NCBI GenBank assembly: GCA_020248985.1
Contig: JADCGL010000011.1
Span: forward strand, 100,255 to 164,254
Reading direction: 5' to 3'
DNA: 64,000 nt
Source: Telmatospirillum sp.
GTDB taxonomy: Bacteria; Pseudomonadota; Alphaproteobacteria; CACIAM-22H2
Of this stretch, positions 44,405-53,206 are shown piece by piece. Under the pieces are notes generated by a model. The model did not search any database. It saw only the letters and a list, made by a program, of their open reading frames with translations, and had not been told where the DNA came from. Position numbers and translations under genes: made by a program. The first letter of the stretch is position 1, and each line of letters starts with the position of its first letter.

Positions 44405-45385
44405 TTAATACACGCCGGCCACGCGTGCGCGCTGGCGCACGAGGCCCAGGACCGCGCGGCAGATCGGCATGGCGTGCCCGGTGAGATCGCCCATCTCGAC
44501 GACCGCCCCCAGAAGGGCGTCGATTTCCATCGGCTTCTTGGCTTCGAGATCCTGCAGCATCGAGGTTTTGTGGGCCCCCACTTCGCTTGCCCCGTCGATG
44601 CGCTTTTCGACGTCGATGCCGAAGCGAATGCCGAGCGCTTCGCCCACGGCCTGAGCTTCCAGCATCATCGCGCGTGCCACGCTGCGCGTTTCGGGATCGC
44701 CTGTGATCACGTCGAGTGTGGCCCCCGTCAGTGCGGACACGGGGTTGAAGGTGAGGTTGCCCCACAGCTTGACCCACATGTCGTCGCGAATTTTCGGGCG
44801 CACGGGCGCTTTGAGGCCGCCGGCAATCATGATCTCGCTGAGCTTGGTCACGCGCGCGGATTTCGAGCCGTCGGGTTCACCCAGCGTAAAGCGGTTCGAA
44901 TAGGTATGCTCGATGACGCCCGGGGCGAGGATGTTGGCGGCCGGATAGACGATGCAGCCGATGGCGCGCTCGGGGGCCAGCGTTTCCCACAATTTGCCGT
45001 CCGGATCGACCGATTTGAGGCGCGCCCCGTCGTGCGGGCCGCCATGTTTGTAGAAATACCAGTAGGGCACGCCGTTCATCGCCGTGACGATTGCGGTCTC
45101 GGGTGCGAGCAGCTTGGCGATCTGTGGGGCTGCCGCAATGAGCCCGTGCGCTTTCAGCGCCACCACGACGAAATCCTGCGGGCCCGCCTCGACCGGATCG
45201 TCGGTGAAGACCGCGTCGCGGATCACGGTTTCGGTCCCTTCGGAAATCAGCTTGATGCCGTTTTCCTTCATGGCCGCCAAATGGGCGCCACGCGCGAAGA
45301 ACGTCACGCGCGCCCCGGCCTTCGCCATCATGACGCCCATATAGCCGCCGATGGCGCCGGCGCCGAAAATCAGAACGCGGCTCAT
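44405..45385 (-). CDS. Ketopantoate reductase (ApbA/PanE) family protein
   Basis: This 326-residue NADP-type reductase begins MSRVLIFGAGAIGGYMGVMMA with the GxGxxG motif. It has VVALKAHGL in place of the common VKxxQ region, an AMNGVPYW segment (the N of the catalytic AxNG motif), and the C-terminal catalytic Lys in KLWGNLTFNPVSALTG. The true PanE reduces 2-dehydropantoate to pantoate for CoA synthesis. This one is coupled by a four-base overlap to a CoA-ligase gene, so it may instead act on another 2-oxo or beta-keto acid. Confidence 0.9.
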   Translation of the reverse strand: MSRVLIFGAGAIGGYMGVMMAKAGARVTFFARGAHLAAMKENGIKLISEGTETVIRDAVFTDDPVEAGPQDFVVVALKAHGLIAAAPQIAKLLAPETAIVTAMNGVPYWYFYKHGGPHDGARLKSVDPDGKLWETLAPERAIGCIVYPAANILAPGVIEHTYSNRFTLGEPDGSKSARVTKLSEIMIAGGLKAPVRPKIRDDMWVKLWGNLTFNPVSALTGATLDVITGDPETRSVARAMMLEAQAVGEALGIRFGIDVEKRIDGASEVGAHKTSMLQDLEAKKPMEIDALLGAVVEMGDLTGHAMPICRAVLGLVRQRARVAGVY

Positions 45386-46902
45386 TTGCCCAATCCCAGC
45401 TTCTCGGCCAAGCCGATGCGTTGCAGTTTGCCGGTGGCCCCCTTCGGGATCTCGGCGAGGAACACGACCTTGCGCGGCACTTTGAAGTCGGCGAGGCGCT
45501 TGGCGGCGAAGTCGCGGATGTCGCGTTCGGTCGCGCTCTGCCCTTCGCGCAGCACGATGGCCGCCCCCACTTCTTCGCCGAGCTTGTCGTGCGGGATCGC
45601 GAAGGTCACGACCTGCTGCACGGCCGGATGGTCCATGACCACCTCGTCGACCTCGAGCGGGCTCACTTTTTCGCCGCCGCGATTGATGAGCTCTTTGAGG
45701 CGACCGGTGATGCGCAGATAGCCTTGGTCGTCGAGCGTGCCCTGGTCGCCGGTGCGGAACCAGCCGTTGGCGAAGCCCTTGAGGTTCGCGTCGGGGTTGG
45801 CTTCGTAGCCCTTGGTCACGTTGGGGCCGCGGATCACGATTTCGCCGAGCGTGTTGGGGCCGAGGAGATTGCCCTCTTCGTCCATCACGCGCACTTCCGG
45901 CCCCGCCGCGATGCCGACCGAGCCCGCAAAGCGCGCACGCGGCGGCAGCGGGTTCGAGGCCATCTGGTGGGCGGCTTCCGTCATGCCGTAGCTTTCGATC
46001 ACGGGGCAGCCGAAGGTTTCTTCGAGGGCCTGCATCACCTGCGGCGGCAGCGAGGCGGACGACGAGCGGATGAAGCGCAGCTTCGATTTTGCGAGGCTCT
46101 CCTTGTTGCGCTCGGCGCGCGTGAGGATCGCCTGGTGCATGGTCGGCACGGCCGTGTACCAGCTGGGCGCCACCTCGTCGAGCCATGCGAAGAATTTGAG
46201 CGCGTTGAAGCCCGGCGTGCACACGGTCTGGCCGCCGGCCGCGAGCGACGACAGCACGGCCGCGATCAGGCCGTGGATGTGGAACAGCGGCATGATGTTG
46301 AGGCAGCGATCGTTGCCCTTGAGCTCGAGCGTGGCGCCGATATGCCGGGCCGACGCGCAGATATTCGACTGCGAAAGCGGCACGATCTTCGGCCGCGAGG
46401 TGGTGCCCGACGTGTGCAGAATGAGGGCCACGTCGTCGGCGGCCGCAAAGCCGGGCGTGGCGGCCGTGCCGGTAAGGCTCGATGACAGCGCGTAGGCACC
46501 GGCCCCTCGCGCGCGCTGCGGCGCCAGTTCGATCAGCGGTACGCCAAGCTTAGCGGCGGCCGCACGCGCGGGCGTATCGTCGCCCGTCTGCACGATCACG
46601 GCTTTGGATTTGAGGTCGGCGATGTAGAACTCGAACTCTTCCTGGCGATAGGCGGGGTTCAAGGGGGCGGTCGTCGCACCTGCGGCCACGCACAGGAAGG
46701 CGGCGGCCATTTCCGGTCCGTTGGGCAGCACGATCGCCACGCGGTCGTTGCGGCCGATCCCCATGCGATTGAGCGTCGCTACCGTGTCGGCGGCGAGGGC
46801 GCGCAGATCCTTGAAGGACAGCGCCGCCGTTTCGGGTGCGCCCAAAGCCGGGCTGCCGTCGGCCCCGTTCTGCAGCAGCTCCCACATCGTTGCAAACGCC
46901 AT
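45382..46902 (-). CDS. Acyl-CoA synthetase, oxalyl-CoA synthetase (AAE3/Pcs60)-like
   Basis: This 506-residue adenylate-forming enzyme has the AMP-binding motif LHTSGTTSRPKIVPLSQ near residue 172, FHIHGLIAAVLSSL, the YTAVPTMHQAIL stretch, SYGMTEAAHQMASNPLPP and RGPNVTKGY. It also has GRLKELINRGGEKVSPLEVDEV and ends with the catalytic Lys in PKGATGKLQRIGL. The combination HTSGTTSRPK plus MASNPLPP plus INRGGEKVSP strongly resembles plant AAE3 and yeast Pcs60 oxalate-CoA ligases. Oxalate is therefore the best guess, but substrate specificity is not proved. It overlaps the reductase start (ATGA), forming an operon. Confidence 0.86.
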   Translation of the reverse strand: MAFATMWELLQNGADGSPALGAPETAALSFKDLRALAADTVATLNRMGIGRNDRVAIVLPNGPEMAAAFLCVAAGATTAPLNPAYRQEEFEFYIADLKSKAVIVQTGDDTPARAAAAKLGVPLIELAPQRARGAGAYALSSSLTGTAATPGFAAADDVALILHTSGTTSRPKIVPLSQSNICASARHIGATLELKGNDRCLNIMPLFHIHGLIAAVLSSLAAGGQTVCTPGFNALKFFAWLDEVAPSWYTAVPTMHQAILTRAERNKESLAKSKLRFIRSSSASLPPQVMQALEETFGCPVIESYGMTEAAHQMASNPLPPRARFAGSVGIAAGPEVRVMDEEGNLLGPNTLGEIVIRGPNVTKGYEANPDANLKGFANGWFRTGDQGTLDDQGYLRITGRLKELINRGGEKVSPLEVDEVVMDHPAVQQVVTFAIPHDKLGEEVGAAIVLREGQSATERDIRDFAAKRLADFKVPRKVVFLAEIPKGATGKLQRIGLAEKLGLGK

Positions 46903-46957
46903 CTTCTTGTCCTTTCTTCGCAGAGGACGTGTCGATAGCAGTTTGACGCAAGGATTT

Positions 46958-47338
46958 CTAGGCGCGCACGCCGCCCAAGTTTTGTTCGGCGTTGCGCACA
47001 GTCTGGGCGTAGGCGGCGGTGGCTTGCCGCCAATTCTCGACATAAGCGCCGCTGCGCAGGCGCTCTTGGGCAATGCGCTGCGTCGCGAAGGTCAAAGCCC
47101 CCGAAGCGCGGCCGCTTTCGCCGACCAATTCGTCGGCAAAATTTCGCGCACGCGGGCGTGGCCGTGGCGCAGAATTCTCGGCACCGGCGGCTGATGCCGC
47201 GAAACCGTCGGCGAAACCCGCATTATTGTCGTTGTTGGGCGCAGTTTTGCGGCGCTGGGCCGAATCGTCGATGCGCGGCCCGTCGCTTTGGCGGGCGCTG
47301 GGCGGCGGCAGCAAGACGAGATTGGGAATAGCGGCCAT
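46958..47338 (-). CDS. Hypothetical protein with disordered N-terminus and C-terminal helix
   Basis: I do not recognise this 126-residue protein. Its first two thirds are low in hydrophobics and rich in N, A, P and R (RRKTAPNNDNNAGF, PRPRPRARNF). The last 50 residues form a likely amphipathic helix pair (ALTFATQRIAQERLRSGAYVENW). No signal peptide or membrane segment is seen. It reads away from an AT-rich intergenic island that probably holds its promoter. It lies 55 bases upstream of the CoA-ligase start on the same strand. Confidence 0.6.
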   Translation of the reverse strand: MAAIPNLVLLPPPSARQSDGPRIDDSAQRRKTAPNNDNNAGFADGFAASAAGAENSAPRPRPRARNFADELVGESGRASGALTFATQRIAQERLRSGAYVENWRQATAAYAQTVRNAEQNLGGVRA

Positions 47339-47480
47339 AAAATTATATTAAAATTAGACGTAAATCAAAAGCAAGCAAAATATTCAATTAAGTTAAAATT
47401 ATTATTAAATTACTTTCATAGAGAAACGTCGGTTTACCATCAGATTTAGCTGTTACAATTGGGGCTCAGACGGATTTAGG
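47339..47480. other. AT-rich intergenic island
   Basis: About 140 bases of very low GC (runs such as TTAAAATTATTATTAAATTA) lie between a leftward hypothetical gene and the rightward aminotransferase gene, in DNA otherwise of high GC. No ORF or strong hairpin is present. It is probably a promoter/nucleoid-protein binding region; it could also be a relic of an inserted element. Confidence 0.6.
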
Positions 47481-47520
47481 GTTGGTCCAGCCCGTCGGCC
47501 ATATCAGGAGACTATGTGCA

Positions 47521-48852
47521 ATGTCTGCCGCTTCCTTGCCGGTCGATCCCAACAATCTCGAAGCGCTCTGGATGCCGTTTACGGCAAATCGGCAATTCAA
47601 GCGCAAGCCACGTCTGCTTTCGCGCGCCGAGGGCATGTACTATTACACGCCGGACAATCGCCAAGTCCTCGACGGCACGGCCGGCCTGTGGTGCGTGAAT
47701 GCCGGCCACGGCCGCAAATCGATCGTTGAAGCGATCCAGAAGCAGGCTGCGACGATGGATTTCGCGCCCGGCTTCCAGATGGGCCATCCGCTGTCGTTCG
47801 AGTTTGCGGCCCGCCTGCAGGCGATGCTGCCGGGTGATCTCAACCAGGTTTTTTTCACGAATTCGGGCTCGGAATCGGTCGATACGGCGCTCAAGATTGC
47901 GCTCGCCTACCATCGCGCGCGCGGCGAAGCGCAGCGCGTGCGCTTCATCGGCCGCGAGCGCGGCTATCACGGCGTGGGCTTCGGCGGCATTTCGGTCGGC
48001 GGTATCGCCCCCAACCGCAAGCAGTTCGGGCTGCAACTGCCCTATGTCGACCATCTGCCGCACACGCACGATCCGGCGCGCAACGCCTATTCGAAGGGCC
48101 AGCCCGAGCACGGGGCGGAACTCGCCGATCGGCTCGAATCGATCCTCGCCCTGCACGATCCTTCGACCGTTGCGGCCGTGATCGTCGAGCCGGTTGCAGG
48201 TTCGACCGGCGTGCTGATTCCGCCCAAGGGCTATCTCGAAAAACTGCGCGCGATCTGCAGCAAGCACGGCATTCTGTTGATCTTCGACGAAGTCATCACG
48301 GGCTTCGGGCGTCTCGGCACAGCGTTTGCGGCCGAGCGTTTTGCCGTGATGCCCGACCTCATGACGGTCGCCAAGGGCATTACCAACGCCGCCGTGCCGA
48401 TGGGTGCTGTGTTCGCGACCAAGGCGATCTACGACGCTTTCATGAACGGGCCTGAAAACACGATCGAGTTTTTCCACGGCTACACCTATTCGGGCCATCC
48501 GCTGGCCTGTGCGGCCGGCATCGCCACGCTCGACGTCTATCGCGACGAGGGCTTGTTCGCGCGTGCGGCCGACCTCGCCCCCTATTGGGAGGCGACGATG
48601 CACGCGCTCAAAGGCACGCGCCATGTTGTCGACATCCGCAATCTGGGGCTCGTGGCCGGCATCGAGCTCGAGCCGCGTGCGGGCGCACCCGGTACGCGCG
48701 CCTACGACGTGCTTGTCGATTGCTTCGAAGCGGGTCTGCTGATCCGCACGACGGGCGACATCGTTGCTTTGTCGCCGCCGCTGATCGTCCAGAAGCCGCA
48801 GATCGACCAGATGGCCGAGATGCTGTCGGCAGCCTTGCGTCGTGTCGCGTGA
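47521..48852 (+). CDS. Omega-amino acid:pyruvate-type class III aminotransferase
   Basis: This 443-residue PLP enzyme is of aminotransferase class III. It has LEALWMPFTANRQFKRKPRL at the start and DGTAGLWCVNAGHG near residue 52. Further motifs are FFTNSGSESVDTALKIALAYHRARG near residue 110, YHGVGFGG, LIFDEVITGFGRLG (PLP-binding Asp) and VAKGITNAAVPMGAV (Schiff-base Lys near residue 285). This closely fits beta-alanine:pyruvate and omega-amino acid aminotransferases. The ATG at 47521 is preceded by CAGGAG ten bases upstream; a nearby ATG at 47514 is out of frame. The stop overlaps the next start (ATGA). Confidence 0.93.
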   Translation: MSAASLPVDPNNLEALWMPFTANRQFKRKPRLLSRAEGMYYYTPDNRQVLDGTAGLWCVNAGHGRKSIVEAIQKQAATMDFAPGFQMGHPLSFEFAARLQAMLPGDLNQVFFTNSGSESVDTALKIALAYHRARGEAQRVRFIGRERGYHGVGFGGISVGGIAPNRKQFGLQLPYVDHLPHTHDPARNAYSKGQPEHGAELADRLESILALHDPSTVAAVIVEPVAGSTGVLIPPKGYLEKLRAICSKHGILLIFDEVITGFGRLGTAFAAERFAVMPDLMTVAKGITNAAVPMGAVFATKAIYDAFMNGPENTIEFFHGYTYSGHPLACAAGIATLDVYRDEGLFARAADLAPYWEATMHALKGTRHVVDIRNLGLVAGIELEPRAGAPGTRAYDVLVDCFEAGLLIRTTGDIVALSPPLIVQKPQIDQMAEMLSAALRRVA

Positions 48853-50579
48853 TGACGGGCGAGCCTTCCGATTTTGCGGCCTCGGCCCTCGACGCGGCGG
48901 GCGATGCCGCCTATGCGTGGGACCTTGCGGCCGATACGATCACCTGGCACGGCCGTGCGGACAACGTGTTCGGCGGCCGTGCCGATTTTCCGGCCTCGGG
49001 CCAGATCTTCCAAAGCCGCGTCTATGCCGAAGATCTGCCGCAGCGCCTGAAGGCGCTGTCCGCGCATTTTGTCGACCGCATCGCCTACGATCTCGATTAC
49101 CGCATCCGCGGCGACGGCGGCGCTTTGATCTGGGTGCACGATCGCGGGCGCGCCACCTTCGCCGAAGACGGCAAGCCCTTGCGCCTCGTCGGCACGCTGC
49201 GCGCGATCACGACGCGCAAGGAAAAGGAAGCGCGCCTCGAATATCTCGCCAACTACGACCCGCTGACCGGGCATTTCAACGCTTCGCGCCTGCGCGAATC
49301 GCTCGACCACGCGATCGAATACGCCGTGCGCTACAAAGCACCGGGTGCTTTCCTGCTGATCGGCGTCGACAATCTTTCCGCGATCAACGACGCGTTCGGC
49401 TGGGCGACGGCGGATGCGTTGCTCGTCGGCATCGGCCAGCGTCTCGAGCGCAGCCTGCGCGCGTCCGACACGATCGGGCGTGCGGGCGGCGACCGGTTCG
49501 GACTCGTGCTCGCCCAGTGCCCCGAATCCGAAATCGGCTTGGCCGCCGACCGCTTGCTCACGGCCGTGCGCAGTGCCCCCATCGAAACGCCGGACGGGCC
49601 GTTGCATGTGACGGCCTCGGCCGGTGCCGTGCTGTTCCTCGAACAAGGCCCGTCGGCGGTCGAGGTGATGGCGCGTGCGGAATCCGCGTTGCACGAGGCC
49701 AAGCGTGCGGGGCGCAATCGCTATGCGATTTTCTCGGCGAGCCCTGCGCAGCGCGAACTGCACCAGCGCCTCGTGGCGATCTCGTCGGACGTGCAAGCCG
49801 CCCTCAAGGACGAGCGCCTGATCTTCGCCTTCCAGCCGATCGTCGATGCCACGACCCATGTCGTGGACCATTACGAGTGCTTGATCCGGCTGCAGCGCAT
49901 GGACGGCACGATCGCGCCGGCAGGCTCGTTCATCCCGGTCGTCGAACAGACGGGCCTCATGCGCTTGCTCGACCGGCGCGTGCTCGAAATGGCGATGGGC
50001 GAATTGATGCGCTGGCCCGACGTGAAACTCGCCATCAATATTTCCGGCCTCACGGCCGGCGACCCGTCGTGGCTGCGCGCTTTGTCGGGCACGCTCAAGA
50101 CGCGGCCCGATCTAGCCAAGCGCCTGACGGTCGAAATCACCGAGACGGTGGCGATCCAGGACATCGACGAGACGGCGAAGTTCGTGGCCCAGGTGCGCGA
50201 GCTCGGCTGCCGCGTGTCGCTCGACGATTTCGGCGCGGGCTATACGAGCTTCCGCAACTTGAAAGCCATCGCGGTCGACAGCGTCAAGATCGACGGCAGC
50301 TTCGTGCGCGGCGTGGCGAGCAACGTCGACAACCAGCTTTTCATTCGCACGCTTCTGGGGCTCGCCGACGGCTTCGGGCTCGAGACCGTGGCCGAGTGCG
50401 TGGAAAGCGTGCAGGAGGCCCAGCATCTGGCGCGCAAGGGCGTGAAGCTGCTCCAGGGCTATCTCTTCGGCATGCCGAGCGTGGAACGCCCTTGGCTCGC
50501 CAATCTCGATCTCGACAAAATCGGCCTCGACGTCGTCCGCCCGGCCTTGACCGTGATCCCCGGCAGCCGCGAGAGCTAA
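48852..50579 (+). CDS. PAS-GGDEF-EAL cyclic-di-GMP phosphodiesterase candidate
   Basis: This 575-residue protein has a PAS domain at about residues 20-125 (WHGRADNVFGG, VHDRGR). A GGDEF domain follows at about 128-295 and an EAL domain at about 305-560. The GGDEF signature reads GGDRF at 212-216, so diguanylate cyclase activity is doubtful. The EAL signature reads ECL (342-344), but the other metal and catalytic residues are present: NISG, EITET, DDFGAG, KIDGSF, AECVE and the closing Q of LQGYLFG. Hydrolysis of c-di-GMP is therefore plausible, with the PAS domain as sensor. It is translationally coupled to the aminotransferase gene. It is soluble, with no membrane segment. Confidence 0.93.
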   Translation: MTGEPSDFAASALDAAGDAAYAWDLAADTITWHGRADNVFGGRADFPASGQIFQSRVYAEDLPQRLKALSAHFVDRIAYDLDYRIRGDGGALIWVHDRGRATFAEDGKPLRLVGTLRAITTRKEKEARLEYLANYDPLTGHFNASRLRESLDHAIEYAVRYKAPGAFLLIGVDNLSAINDAFGWATADALLVGIGQRLERSLRASDTIGRAGGDRFGLVLAQCPESEIGLAADRLLTAVRSAPIETPDGPLHVTASAGAVLFLEQGPSAVEVMARAESALHEAKRAGRNRYAIFSASPAQRELHQRLVAISSDVQAALKDERLIFAFQPIVDATTHVVDHYECLIRLQRMDGTIAPAGSFIPVVEQTGLMRLLDRRVLEMAMGELMRWPDVKLAINISGLTAGDPSWLRALSGTLKTRPDLAKRLTVEITETVAIQDIDETAKFVAQVRELGCRVSLDDFGAGYTSFRNLKAIAVDSVKIDGSFVRGVASNVDNQLFIRTLLGLADGFGLETVAECVESVQEAQHLARKGVKLLQGYLFGMPSVERPWLANLDLDKIGLDVVRPALTVIPGSRES

Positions 50580-50583
50580 GCGC

Positions 50584-53010
50584 TCACCCGCATTTCGAAT
50601 AGCCGCAGCTCGAGCAGCTGTCGCAGCCTTCCTGGCGGATCAGCGTCGGCGCTTGGCATTTGGGGCAGGTACGCGCGCCCGCAAGGCGGCCGGGGCCTGA
50701 ATCGATTTTGCCCACGGGTCCCGACGACATCGTTTGCGCAAACAGGCTTGCGACCGCACCGGTGGCTTGCGAGGGCGGGGCAAGTTCGCTTGCCGCGATC
50801 GCCACGGGTGCGTGTTCGGCCATCGGGTCGGCGGCGAGCGCTTCGCCCGCGCGCAGGAAGCCGATCTGAACCATGTGGCGCTCGATGACTTCGCCGATCG
50901 CGGCCAGCAGCGAGGGCACGTAGCGCCCGTTCATCCATTGGCCGCCGCGCGGATCGAACACGGCCTTGAGCTCTTCGACCACGAACGACACGTCGCCGCC
51001 GCGTCGGAACACGGCCGAGATCATGCGCGTAAGCGCCACGGTCCAGGCATAATGCTCGGTGTTCTTCGAGTTGATGAACACTTCGAACGGGCGCCGGCGC
51101 CCGTCGGTGATCACGTCGTTGATCGTGATGTAGAGCGCGTGTTCGGCCTCGGCCCATTTGATCTTGTAGGTCTGGCCCGGCAGCGCTTCGGGCCGGTCGA
51201 GCGGGCGCGTCATGTAGACGATGCCGCCCGCCTCGTAGGGGTCGGAAGCGCGCACCGGTGCTTTGCCGAGCGGCAGCGTCTGCTGCACGGGCGAGGCTGC
51301 CTTCTTGCTTTCCTCTTTTTTTACCGTCAAGACCGAGCCCGTCACGTCGTTGGGCCGGTAGGTTGTGCAGCCCTTGCAGCCGAGCGCGTAGGCTTGGGTG
51401 TAGACGTCCTTGAAGGCGTCGAAGGACATGTCCTCGGGGCAGTTGATGGTCTTCGAGATCGAGGCGTCGATGTATTTCTGCACGGCCGCCTGCATCACGA
51501 CATGTTCGGACGGGCTCAAGCGCTGCGCATCGACGAAATAGTCGGGAAGGTCGGCATTGTCGCCGTGCAGGCGCTTGTAGAGTCGGTAGGCGTAGTCGCT
51601 GACTTCTTCCTGGCGGCGCGTGCCGTCGGGCATCAGCACCGTGCGCATGTAGGACAGCGAAAAAATCGGCTCGAGGCCCGACGACACGTTGTCGGCCATC
51701 AGCGAGATCGTGCCGGTCGGGGCGATCGAGGTCAAAAGCGCGTTGCGAATGCCGTGTTCGGCGATGCGGCCACGCAGATTTTCGTCGAGGCTCTGGATCG
51801 TGGGGCCGGCCAGATACTTGTCGCGGTCGAAGAGCGGGAAAGGGCCCTTCTCGCGCGCAAGATCGACCGACGCCGCATAGGCCGCATCGCGGATGAGCCG
51901 CATCCAGCGCTCTGTCATCGCGACGGCCGGATCGGTGCCGTAGCGCAGCTTGCACATGGCCAGCGCATCGGCGAGCCCCGTCACGCCGAGGCCGATGCGG
52001 CGCTTGTCCTGCGCTTCCTTTTGCTGCTGGGGCAGCGGGAAGCGCGACACGTCGGTGACGTTGTCCATCATGCGCACGGCAAGCGGGATTGTGCGCAGCA
52101 ACTCGGCTTCGTCGAGCTTCGCGTCGGCGCCGAACGGGTCGGTCACGAAGGCCGCAAGATTGACCGAACCCAACAGGCAAGCGCCGTAGGGCGGCAGCGG
52201 CTGTTCGCCGCACGGGTTCGTCGCCGCGATCTGTTCGGCGTACCAGAGATTGTTGGTGCGGTTGATGCGGTCGATGAAGATCACGCCGGGTTCGGCGAAC
52301 GCGTAAGTCGCGCGCATGATCTTGTCCCACAGCTCGCGCGCGCGCAGCGTTTTGTAATGCGTGCCGCCGAACACGAGCTGCCAGGGCGCGTCCTCTTTGA
52401 CGGCCGTCATGAACGCGTCGGTCACGAGGACCGAGAGGTTGAACATGCGCAGGCGCCCGGGCTCGCGCTTGGCCTCGATGAAGGCTTCGATGTCCGGATG
52501 GTCACAGCGCAGGGTCGCCATCATGGCACCCCGCCGGCTGCCTGCCGACATGATCGTGCGGCACATCGCGTCCCACACATCCATGAAAGTGAGCGGGCCC
52601 GAGGCGTCCGCACCCACGCCTTTGACGGCAGCACCTTTGGGCCGCAGCGTCGAGAAATCGTAGCCGATGCCGCCGCCCTGCTGCATCGTGAGGGCCGCCT
52701 CGCGCAGATGCGCGAAGATGCCGCCCATGTCGTCGGGAACCGTGCCCATCACGAAGCAGTTGAACAGGGTCACGCTGCGCGCGGTCCCCGCACCTGCAAC
52801 GATGCGGCCGGCGGGGATGAATTTGAAGCCGTCGAGCGCTTCGTAGAAACGCGCCGTCCACGTCGCCCGATCGGCTTCGCACGCGGCCAAGGACGTCGCC
52901 ACGCGCATCCAGGTGTCCTCGATCGACTTGTCGATGGGCGCACCGTCGGGCGTTTTGAAACGGTACTTCATGTCCCAGATTTGCTGGGAGATGGCAGCGA
53001 TCGGACGCAT
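50584..53010 (-). CDS. nrdJ: Adenosylcobalamin-dependent (class II) ribonucleotide reductase
   Basis: This 808-residue protein has the class II NrdJ organisation. It starts QQIWDMKYRFKTPDG and has the first redox Cys in FNCFVMGTVPDDMGGIF near residue 84, the QQGGGIGYDFSTLRPKG loop, and the ATNPCGEQPLPPYGACLLGSVNL region with thiyl-radical and partner cysteines near residue 270. PTGTISLMADNVSSGLEPIF follows. A C-terminal zinc-ribbon-like tail has CPKC and CDSCSSCGYSKCG. It reduces ribonucleotides using B12. No ATP-cone is evident at the N-terminus. It ends four bases from the GGDEF-EAL stop (convergent). A NrdR-like box lies upstream. Confidence 0.96.
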   Translation of the reverse strand: MRPIAAISQQIWDMKYRFKTPDGAPIDKSIEDTWMRVATSLAACEADRATWTARFYEALDGFKFIPAGRIVAGAGTARSVTLFNCFVMGTVPDDMGGIFAHLREAALTMQQGGGIGYDFSTLRPKGAAVKGVGADASGPLTFMDVWDAMCRTIMSAGSRRGAMMATLRCDHPDIEAFIEAKREPGRLRMFNLSVLVTDAFMTAVKEDAPWQLVFGGTHYKTLRARELWDKIMRATYAFAEPGVIFIDRINRTNNLWYAEQIAATNPCGEQPLPPYGACLLGSVNLAAFVTDPFGADAKLDEAELLRTIPLAVRMMDNVTDVSRFPLPQQQKEAQDKRRIGLGVTGLADALAMCKLRYGTDPAVAMTERWMRLIRDAAYAASVDLAREKGPFPLFDRDKYLAGPTIQSLDENLRGRIAEHGIRNALLTSIAPTGTISLMADNVSSGLEPIFSLSYMRTVLMPDGTRRQEEVSDYAYRLYKRLHGDNADLPDYFVDAQRLSPSEHVVMQAAVQKYIDASISKTINCPEDMSFDAFKDVYTQAYALGCKGCTTYRPNDVTGSVLTVKKEESKKAASPVQQTLPLGKAPVRASDPYEAGGIVYMTRPLDRPEALPGQTYKIKWAEAEHALYITINDVITDGRRRPFEVFINSKNTEHYAWTVALTRMISAVFRRGGDVSFVVEELKAVFDPRGGQWMNGRYVPSLLAAIGEVIERHMVQIGFLRAGEALAADPMAEHAPVAIAASELAPPSQATGAVASLFAQTMSSGPVGKIDSGPGRLAGARTCPKCQAPTLIRQEGCDSCSSCGYSKCG

Positions 53011-53134
53011 GGCTGGGGCTTTCGGGCGAAGCTTTGGGAAGGCGCAAAACGGGCAACGAATGGCCGCAGTCTAAGCCCGAGAATGCGGCCGCTTCAATCG
53101 AAATGTTCTCTCTATGTTTCCACAATCCCCAGAC

Positions 53135-53150
53135 CCACAAGATATTGTGG
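53135..53150. promoter_or_regulatory. Candidate NrdR box upstream of nrdJ
   Basis: CCACAA-GATA-TTGTGG is a perfect inverted repeat with six-base arms, resembling the NrdR consensus (ACACWATATATWGTGT type). It lies 125 bases upstream of the nrdJ start. A half-like CCACAA recurs at 53120-53125 and a TCACAA...TTGTTT element at 53181-53196. The usual second box at a fixed 30-base phase is not clear. Confidence 0.5.
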
Positions 53151-53206
53151 TGCAGGGACTTTCGGACTTATCCCCAGGACTCACAAGGGTTGTTTGCGCC
53201 CCCGAC

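Noticed and set aside
47514..47729. Alternative ATG at 47514 in another frame
   Set aside because: It overlaps the aminotransferase start out of frame and encodes no recognisable sequence.
53105..53119. LexA-like GTTC-N7-GTTT upstream of nrdJ
   Set aside because: The second half differs from the alphaproteobacterial GTTC-N7-GTTC consensus by one base, and a single weak match in 200 bases is expected by chance.
53168..53177. DnaA-box-like TTATCCCCAG near nrdJ
   Set aside because: It has mismatches to TTATCCACA and no cluster of boxes or AT-rich unwinding region is present, so no origin is claimed.
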